19,640 nt of DNA from DATARH01 sp036278835 (GTDB lineage: Bacteria; Pseudomonadota; Alphaproteobacteria; ATCC43930; CGMCC-115725): assembly GCA_036278835.1 (NCBI GenBank), contig DASUKH010000074.1, positions 1 through 19,640 of the forward strand. The letters are read 5' to 3'. The notes beneath the pieces are model-generated. The model did no database searches and was not told the origin of the DNA. It saw only the letters and a list, made by a program, of their open reading frames with translations. This document shows positions 14,894-19,640 of the stretch, piece by piece. Every line of letters starts with the position of its first letter. The first letter of the stretch is position 1. Position numbers and translations under genes: made by a program.

Positions 14894-16450
14894 ATGAGCG
14901 CCGACCGGCCGTATTTCCTGACCACCCCGATTTACTACGTCAACGACCTGCCGCATCTCGGGCACGCCTACACGACCGTCGCCTGCGATGTGGTGGCGCG
15001 CTTCATGCGGCTCGACGGGCGCCGGGTCAAATTCCTGACCGGCACCGACGAGCACGGCCAAAAGGTTGAGCGCTCGGCCGCCGCGCGCGGCCAGACGCCG
15101 CAGCAATTCGCCGACGAGATTTCCGCCGCGTTCCGCGGCATGGCCGATCTTCTCAACATTGGCCACGACGATTTCATCCGCACCACAGAGCCGCGCCATA
15201 TCCAGGGGGTCGAGGCGCTGTGGCGGGAGTTGGAGCGGCGCGGCGAAATCTATCTCGGCCGCTTCGCTGGCTGGTACTCGGTGCGCGACGAGGCCTTCTA
15301 CGACCAGAGCGAACTGGTCGACGGCCCCAATGGCACAAAGACCGCCCCGACGGGCGCCGACGTCGAATGGCTCGAGGAGGAGAATTATTTCTTTCGGCTG
15401 TCGGCGTGGCAGGAGCGGCTGCTGGCATTTTACGAGGCGAACCCCGACAGCATCGCGCCGCGCAGCCGCCGCAACGAGGTGATCAGCTTCGTCAAGGGCG
15501 GCCTCAACGACCTGTCGATCTCGCGCACCAGTTTCACTTGGGGAATCCCGGTGCCGGACGACCCCCGCCACGTCATTTATGTCTGGCTCGACGCGCTCGC
15601 CAACTACATCACCGCGATCGGGTACCCCGACACCAAGAGCGATGAATTTTCAACGTTCTGGCCGGCCGATCTTCACATGGTGGGAAAGGATATCCTGCGG
15701 TTCCACACGGTCTATTGGCACGCCTTCCTGATGGCGGCCGGCCTCGAGCCGCCGCGCCGCGTGTTTGCCCACGGCTGGTGGACCGTCGAGGGGCAGAAGA
15801 TGTCGAAATCGCTCGGCAATTTCATCCCGCCGCGCGAGTTGGTCGAGCGCTACGGGCGCGACCCGCTGCGCTATTTCATGATGCGCGAGTTGCCGTTCGG
15901 CAGCGACGGCGATTTCTCGCACCGCGCGGTCGTCGGCCGGCTCAACGGCGATCTTGCCAACGATTTCGGCAATCTGGCGCAGCGCGTGCTGGCGATGATC
16001 AATCGCAATTGCGGTGCGGCGGTGCCGGAGCCGGGGGAATTTGCCGAAGCCGATGAGCGGCTGCTCGGCGAGGCGCGCGGCCTCCTCGGTCGGGTGCGGC
16101 CGCTGATCGAGGAGCAGGCGTTCCATCTCGCGCTCGAAGCGATCTGGCGGGTCGTCGGCGAGGCCAACCGCTATGTCGATGAGCAGGCGCCGTGGGCGTT
16201 ACGGCGCACCGACTCGACGCGCATGGCGACGGTGCTCTACACGCTCGCCGAAACGTTGCGCCATCTCGCGATCCTGGTGCAGCCGTTCGTCCCCGATGCC
16301 GCCGCTTCGTTGCTCGATCAGCTTGGGGTGCCGGAACAGGCGCGACGGTTCGCCGACCTCGCGACGCCGCTGCCGCCAAGCCGCGCGCTGCCGGCGCCGC
16401 ACGGCATCTTCCCGCGCTATATCGAGCCGGAAGCGGCGTCCGACGGCTGA
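14894..16450 (+). CDS. metG: Methionyl-tRNA synthetase
   Basis: Charges tRNA-Met with methionine, for initiation and elongation. The 518-residue class I synthetase has YFLTTPIYYVNDLPHLGHAYT with the HIGH-type motif HLGH (21-24), LTGTDEHGQK, and KMSKS at 302-306. The connective segment GWYSVRDEAFYDQSEL lacks the cysteine zinc knuckle of E. coli MetRS, as in the shorter MetRS subtype. There is no C-terminal tRNA-binding/dimerisation domain. The ATG at 14894 was chosen over an in-frame upstream start at 14828 because homologues begin a few residues before YFLTTPIYY and because GGAG (14884-14887) is well spaced from it. tatD starts 6 bp after the stop. Confidence 0.96.
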   Translation: MSADRPYFLTTPIYYVNDLPHLGHAYTTVACDVVARFMRLDGRRVKFLTGTDEHGQKVERSAAARGQTPQQFADEISAAFRGMADLLNIGHDDFIRTTEPRHIQGVEALWRELERRGEIYLGRFAGWYSVRDEAFYDQSELVDGPNGTKTAPTGADVEWLEEENYFFRLSAWQERLLAFYEANPDSIAPRSRRNEVISFVKGGLNDLSISRTSFTWGIPVPDDPRHVIYVWLDALANYITAIGYPDTKSDEFSTFWPADLHMVGKDILRFHTVYWHAFLMAAGLEPPRRVFAHGWWTVEGQKMSKSLGNFIPPRELVERYGRDPLRYFMMRELPFGSDGDFSHRAVVGRLNGDLANDFGNLAQRVLAMINRNCGAAVPEPGEFAEADERLLGEARGLLGRVRPLIEEQAFHLALEAIWRVVGEANRYVDEQAPWALRRTDSTRMATVLYTLAETLRHLAILVQPFVPDAAASLLDQLGVPEQARRFADLATPLPPSRALPAPHGIFPRYIEPEAASDG

Positions 16451-16456
16451 CGGGCG

Positions 16457-17242
16457 ATGCTGGTCGACAGCCACTGCCATCTCGATTTCCCGGATTTCGC
16501 CGTCGAGCGCGAAGCGGTCATCGCGCGCGCCCGCGCCGCCGGGGTGGCGACGATGCTGACGATCTCGACCCGGCTCGACCATTTTCCGGATGTGCGGGCG
16601 ATCGCCGAATCCGACCCGGACATCTGGTGCTCGGTCGGCGCACACCCGCACGAGGCGGCCGATCATGCGACGGTAACTGCGGACGCGCTGGTTGCCCTCG
16701 CCGCGCATCCGCTTGTCGTCGGCATCGGCGAGACCGGCCTCGATTTTCATTACGATCACAGCCCGCGCGCGATTCAGGAGAGCGTTTTCCGCGCCCATAT
16801 CGCGGCAGCGCGGCAGAGCGGGCTGCCGCTGATCGTGCATGCCCGCGCGGCCGACGACGAGATCGCCCGGATTTTGACCCGGGAGCGGGCAGGGACGGGG
16901 GTACTGCACTGCTTCAGCAGCGGCCGCGGCCTTGCCGAGGCGGCACTGGCGCTCGGCTTCTACATCTCGATCTCTGGCATCGTGACCTTCCGCAATGCCG
17001 ACGAACTGCGTTCAATCGTACGCGACGTGCCCCTCGACCGCCTGTTGGTCGAGACAGACGCGCCCTATCTCGCGCCGGTGCCGCATCGCGGGCGCCGCAA
17101 CGAGCCGGCTTTTGTCGCGGCGACCGCCGCCGCCGTGGCCGCGCTCAAGGGGATCGCGCTGGACGAGCTGGCAGCGGTCACCACCGACAATTTTTTCCGC
17201 CTGTTCGGCAAGGCCCGGCGGCCGGCCGCCGCCGTGGCATGA
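16457..17242 (+). CDS. tatD: TatD-family metal-dependent hydrolase (DNase)
   Basis: A TIM-barrel metal hydrolase; characterised relatives are 3'-5' exonucleases acting on DNA/RNA in repair or quality control. The 261 residues are family length. Metal ligands are visible: His6 and His8 (DSHCHLD), Glu92 (GETGLDFHYD), His128 (IVHAR), His151 (LHCFSS) and Asp201 (ETDAPYLAP). The ATG lies 6 bp after the metG stop, in the common metG-tatD order, and the stop overlaps the metallo-hydrolase start (ATGA at 17239-17242). YcfH-type naming is equally possible. Confidence 0.94.
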   Translation: MLVDSHCHLDFPDFAVEREAVIARARAAGVATMLTISTRLDHFPDVRAIAESDPDIWCSVGAHPHEAADHATVTADALVALAAHPLVVGIGETGLDFHYDHSPRAIQESVFRAHIAAARQSGLPLIVHARAADDEIARILTRERAGTGVLHCFSSGRGLAEAALALGFYISISGIVTFRNADELRSIVRDVPLDRLLVETDAPYLAPVPHRGRRNEPAFVAATAAAVAALKGIALDELAAVTTDNFFRLFGKARRPAAAVA

Positions 17243-18012
17243 AGGTCACAATCCTCGGCTGCGGCGCTTCGTGGGGCGTGCCGGCGATCGGCCCGGATTG
17301 GGGGCGCTGCGATCCCGCCGACCGCCGTAATCGCCGCCGCCGCGCCTCGTTGCTGGTCGAAAGTCGCGGCCGGGTGCTGCTGATCGACAGCGCCCCCGAT
17401 CTGCGGGAGCAACTGCTCGACGCCGGTGCCGGCCGCATCGATGCCGTCCTCTTGACCCATGCGCATGCTGATCATCTTCATGGAATAGATGACCTTCGAA
17501 TAGTCAACCAATTGACAGGAAACCCGCTGCCGTTCTACGGCGCCGCTGACGCCTTGGCCGAGGCGGAGCAGCGCTTCGGCTATGCCATGCAGCCGGCGAT
17601 GCCAGGAAAGCCGCTGTACCGGCCGGCCCTGGTGCCGATCCCGGTTGACGGCCCGTTTATCGCGGCGGAGCTGCCGGTCGTGCCGTTCGCCCAGGACCAC
17701 GGGCGCGTCGTCAGCCTCGGGTTCCGGATTGGCCCACTCGGCTATTCGACCGATGCCACGGAACTCGACGATGCTGCCTTCGCGGCGCTCGCCGGCATCG
17801 AGCTCTGGATCGTCGATTGCCTGCGCCGCGAGCCGCACCCGACGCACAGCCATCTGGCGAAGACGCTTGGCTGGATCGAGCGGGTGCGCCCGCGCCGCGC
17901 CGTCCTGACCCACATGGACCAGAGCCTCGACTATCGCGAACTCGCCGCCGAATTGCCGGCCGGTGTAGAACCCGGCTATGACGGGCTGTCGATCGAACTG
18001 CCGGACCCATGA
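17239..18012 (+). CDS. MBL-fold metallo-hydrolase, PhnP-like
   Basis: A 257-residue beta-lactamase-fold hydrolase, probably a phosphodiesterase acting on a cyclic or nucleotide phosphate. Seen: the N-terminal GCGASWGVPAIG typical of PhnP-like and RNase Z-like proteins, the metal motif HAHADHLHGIDD (His74, His76, Asp78, His79), a YSTDATEL strand carrying the bridging Asp, and LTHMDQSLDY near the end. No phn genes are nearby, so a C-P lyase role is not supported. Its position after tatD is conserved in many alphaproteobacteria. Codons 17467-17523, right over the metal motif, are unusually A/T-ending. The stop overlaps the acetyltransferase start (ATGA). Confidence 0.92.
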   Translation: MKVTILGCGASWGVPAIGPDWGRCDPADRRNRRRRASLLVESRGRVLLIDSAPDLREQLLDAGAGRIDAVLLTHAHADHLHGIDDLRIVNQLTGNPLPFYGAADALAEAEQRFGYAMQPAMPGKPLYRPALVPIPVDGPFIAAELPVVPFAQDHGRVVSLGFRIGPLGYSTDATELDDAAFAALAGIELWIVDCLRREPHPTHSHLAKTLGWIERVRPRRAVLTHMDQSLDYRELAAELPAGVEPGYDGLSIELPDP

Positions 18013-18476
18013 TGATCCGATCCGCCCAGCCGAAAGACCTTACCGCCGTCGAGGCGATTGTCGCCGCGGCTTACGGCATCTACATCGACCGCATCGGCAA
18101 GCCGCCGGGGCCGATGCTCGACGATTACCGCGAGTTGACCGCCGCCGGCGCGATGAGCCTCATCGAGGAGCCGCACGGCGGCGTCGCCGGAATCATAGTT
18201 CTGCTGCTGAAGCCCGATCATCTGCTGCTCGACAATATCGCGGTGCGCCCTGAGCACCAGGGCCAAGGGATCGGGCGCCGGCTGATCGCCTTTGCCGAGA
18301 GCGAGGCGCGTCGCCTCGGCCGGACGGAATTGCGGCTCTACACGCACGAGAAAATGATCGAGAACATCGCGCTATATCGCCGGCTCGGTTTCGTCGAAAC
18401 CGGCCGCGGGTATGAGGCCGGTTACAATCGCGTGTTCATGTTGAAGCAGCTGCATAATTGGCGATGTTACACTTGA
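18009..18476 (+). CDS. GNAT-family N-acetyltransferase with C-terminus rewritten by a MITE-like insertion
   Basis: A 155-residue acetyl-CoA-dependent transferase. Motif A, LDNIAVRPEHQGQGIGRRLI, carries the QxxGxG-type pyrophosphate loop, followed by LRLYTHEKMIENIALYRRLGFVETG, the usual motif B. The substrate is unknown. The ATG overlaps the stop of the metallo-hydrolase gene, so it is translationally coupled to it. The reading frame ends inside the left inverted repeat of the element at 18460-18538. The current tail is LHN-WRCYT-stop. Removing the element and one copy of the 8-bp repeat gives LHN-FP-stop, so the insertion swapped the last two residues for five. The catalytic core is intact, so the protein is probably still functional. 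Confidence 0.9.
   Translation: MMIRSAQPKDLTAVEAIVAAAYGIYIDRIGKPPGPMLDDYRELTAAGAMSLIEEPHGGVAGIIVLLLKPDHLLLDNIAVRPEHQGQGIGRRLIAFAESEARRLGRTELRLYTHEKMIENIALYRRLGFVETGRGYEAGYNRVFMLKQLHNWRCYT
18452..18459 (+). repeat. Left 8-bp target-site duplication of the MITE-like element
   Basis: GCATAATT, identical to 18539-18546, directly abuts the left terminal inverted repeat. Perfect direct repeats exactly at both element ends are the mark of transposition. Confidence 0.85.
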
Positions 18477-18538
18477 CATATGGGATCAGCCCACATCGTA
18501 GCACCAATGGTATCTACTATGGGAAGTGTAACGTCGCC
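18460..18538 (+). mobile_element. 79-bp MITE-like element with 15-bp terminal inverted repeats
   Basis: Left terminal repeat GGCGATGTTACACTT (18460-18474); right terminal repeat AAGTGTAACGTCGCC (18524-18538), its reverse complement with one mismatch. The interior also folds: CCCA (18490-18493) and GTAG (18498-18501) pair with CTAC (18514-18517) and TGGG (18520-18523). It is flanked by GCATAATT on each side. There is no coding capacity, so a transposase would have to act in trans. Eight-base duplications occur in several IS families (IS1, IS256, IS66, ISL3, IS6); the parent family is not identified. GC is lower than the neighbouring genes. The element separates the acetyltransferase from the GFA gene and carries the former's new stop codon. 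Confidence 0.85.
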
Positions 18539-18546
18539 GCATAATT
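18539..18546 (+). repeat. Right 8-bp target-site duplication of the MITE-like element
   Basis: GCATAATT abutting the right terminal inverted repeat; a perfect copy of 18452-18459. The A/T-rich bases after it (18547-18566) were originally the last codons and stop of the acetyltransferase and the leader of the GFA gene. Confidence 0.85.
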
Positions 18547-18591
18547 TTCCATAATATATCTTATGCGACAAACGGCATCAGGAGTAGCCCC

Positions 18592-19071
18592 ATGCCGATG
18601 CGCCTCGAAGGTTCGTGCCGCTGTGGCGCGGTGCGGTTTTCGCTCGACAGCCACACGCCCTACCCCTACCAGCGCTGCTATTGCTCGATCTGCCGCAAGA
18701 GCGCCGGCGGCGGCGGTTACGCGATCAACATCATGGGGATCGCCGGAAGCTTGCGGGTCGACGGGCGCCGCGCGATCCGCGTCTGGCACGCGATGATCGA
18801 TGGTGAGGAAGGCTCGGCGGCGCGGCATTTCTGCCGCCATTGCGGCTCGGCCTTGTGGGTCAGCGACGAGCAATGGCCAGAGTTGGTTCACCCGTTTGCC
18901 TCTGCGATCGATACGCGATTGCCTAAGCCGCCGGCCACTGTTCACCTGTTGCTGCGCGACAAGGCGGATTGGGTCGAGCCGCAGATCGGCCCCGACGACG
19001 AGCGCTATGAGGGCTATCCGCCGTTGTCGATCGAGGAATGGCACAAACGGCACGGAGTGTGGATCGCATGA
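18592..19071 (+). CDS. GFA-domain (glutathione-dependent formaldehyde-activating-like) zinc protein
   Basis: A 159-residue Mss4-like/CENP-V/GFA fold protein. The cysteine pattern is complete: CxC at 9 and 11 (GSCRCGAV), CxCxxC at 29, 31 and 34 (RCYCSICRKSAG), and CxxC at 81 and 84 (FCRHCGSAL), consistent with two zinc sites. True Gfa enzymes condense formaldehyde with glutathione, but most family members have unknown substrates, so the name denotes the domain only. The ATG at 18592 has AGGAG at 18580-18584, 7 bases before it; a second ATG is two codons on. The stop overlaps mazG (ATGA 19068-19071). Its own promoter, if any, must lie within or next to the inserted element. Confidence 0.88.
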   Translation: MPMRLEGSCRCGAVRFSLDSHTPYPYQRCYCSICRKSAGGGGYAINIMGIAGSLRVDGRRAIRVWHAMIDGEEGSAARHFCRHCGSALWVSDEQWPELVHPFASAIDTRLPKPPATVHLLLRDKADWVEPQIGPDDERYEGYPPLSIEEWHKRHGVWIA

Positions 19072-19640
19072 CAAGCCGACCGATCGACCGGCTGCTGGCG
19101 GTCATGGCGCGATTGCGTGATCCCGAACACGGCTGCCCGTGGGACACGGAGCAGGATTTCGCGACGATCGCCCCCTACACGATCGAGGAAGCCTACGAAG
19201 TGGCCGATGCGATCGAGCGCGGCGACTTGACGGCGCTCAAGGACGAGCTCGGCGATCTGCTGTTGCAGGTGGTCTTCCACGCCCGCATGGCCGAGGAGGC
19301 CGGGCATTTCGCCTTTGACGATGTTGCGACGGCGATCGCCGATAAGATGGTGCGCCGCCACCCGCATGTGTTTGGGGATGCAGAGATCGCCTCAACCGCA
19401 GCCCAGAACGAGGCCTGGGAGGCGCACAAGGCAGCGGAGCGCGCCGCCAAGGGCGATGGCGAGAGCGTCCTCGACGGGGTGGCGCTCGCCCTCCCCGCTC
19501 TGTTGCGCGCCGCCAAAATCTCGCGCCGCGCCGCCCGCATCGGTTTCGATTGGCCGGATGCCGGCGAGGTCATCGACAAGGTCGAGGAGGAACTGGACGA
19601 AATCCAGTTCGCGATCGATGACGATGCCGACCGCGGAGTG
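19068..19640 (+). CDS. mazG: Nucleoside triphosphate pyrophosphohydrolase MazG, 3'-truncated by window edge
   Basis: Hydrolyses (d)NTPs to NMP and pyrophosphate, a house-cleaning and stringent-response-related role. The frame is open to the last base, with 191 of about 265-275 residues visible. Seen: GCPWDTEQDF, the metal-binding helix TIEEAYEVADAI (Glu40, Glu41, Glu44) and LKDELGDLLLQVVFHA (Glu60, Asp63), then RRHPHVFGD and the start of the second MazG-like domain (VEEELDEI). The start overlaps the GFA stop. In many alphaproteobacteria, as I recall, mazG is found directly after hflX; here it lies about 16 kb downstream. Confidence 0.95.
   Translation, partial: MTSRPIDRLLAVMARLRDPEHGCPWDTEQDFATIAPYTIEEAYEVADAIERGDLTALKDELGDLLLQVVFHARMAEEAGHFAFDDVATAIADKMVRRHPHVFGDAEIASTAAQNEAWEAHKAAERAAKGDGESVLDGVALALPALLRAAKISRRAARIGFDWPDAGEVIDKVEEELDEIQFAIDDDADRGV

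Noticed and set aside
14378..15571. 397-residue minus-strand open frame.
   Set aside because: Antisense to holB and metG, with no domain-like sequence.
17512..17540. TTGACA inside the MBL gene as a promoter for the acetyltransferase.
   Set aside because: No -10-like sequence lies 16-18 bp downstream.
18460..18538. Reading the inverted repeat as an intrinsic terminator of the acetyltransferase gene.
   Set aside because: The 49-base loop is long and the ends are abutted by perfect 8-bp direct repeats, which a terminator does not explain; a terminator-like side effect is still possible.

Overview
The window is GC-rich, densely packed chromosomal DNA of an alphaproteobacterium, probably from Rhodospirillales or a related order. 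The signs are hfq followed by hflX behind a D-amino-acid aminotransferase, a cell-wall/replication block (lytic transglycosylase, rlpA, PBP5-type carboxypeptidase, tmk, holB, metG, tatD, metallo-hydrolase), many 4-base ATGA stop/start overlaps, and strong G/C preference at third codon positions. The taxonomic call is an inference from gene order and protein style, not from a marker-gene search.

Layout. Positions 1-3029 (+): 3' part of a class IV (D-amino-acid) aminotransferase, a HAD phosphatase, hfq and hflX. Positions 3110-4591 (+): a lone glycogen synthase gene. Positions 4796-6756 (-): a divergent type II dehydroquinase-like protein, a stand-alone protein resembling the hydrolase domain of 10-formyltetrahydrofolate dehydrogenase, and a small overlapping DUF4160/DUF2442 pair of visibly lower GC. 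A 186-bp divergent promoter region (6757-6942) separates these from a TfdA/TauD-type 2-oxoglutarate dioxygenase and a DHA2 (EmrB-type) exporter on the + strand. Positions 9482-13053 (+): peptidoglycan enzymes. Positions 13077-18012 (+): tmk-holB-metG-tatD-MBL, tightly coupled. Positions 18009-19640 (+): a GNAT acetyltransferase, a short inverted-repeat mobile element, a GFA-domain zinc protein and the 5' part of mazG.

How the genes fit together. The first and last blocks are mostly housekeeping: RNA chaperone and ribosome-associated GTPase, dTMP kinase and clamp-loader subunit, methionyl-tRNA synthetase, TatD nuclease, NTP pyrophosphohydrolase, and septum/sidewall peptidoglycan processing. 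The accessory part is 4.6-9.4 kb, where an oxidative enzyme, an exporter, a one-carbon (formyl-folate) enzyme and a dehydroquinase-fold protein lacking its catalytic residues flank one divergent promoter. These could form an uncharacterised small-molecule pathway.

The clearest unlabelled structure is a 79-bp MITE-like element at 18460-18538. It has 15-bp terminal inverted repeats (14/15 matching) and sits between perfect 8-bp direct repeats. It landed in the last codons of the acetyltransferase gene and rewrote its C-terminus. Other points of note are hflX lacking any ATG/GTG/TTG start compatible with its conserved N-terminus, and abrupt patches of rare AT-ending codons inside tmk and the metallo-hydrolase gene. 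I saw no tRNA, rRNA, CRISPR array or full-length insertion sequence.
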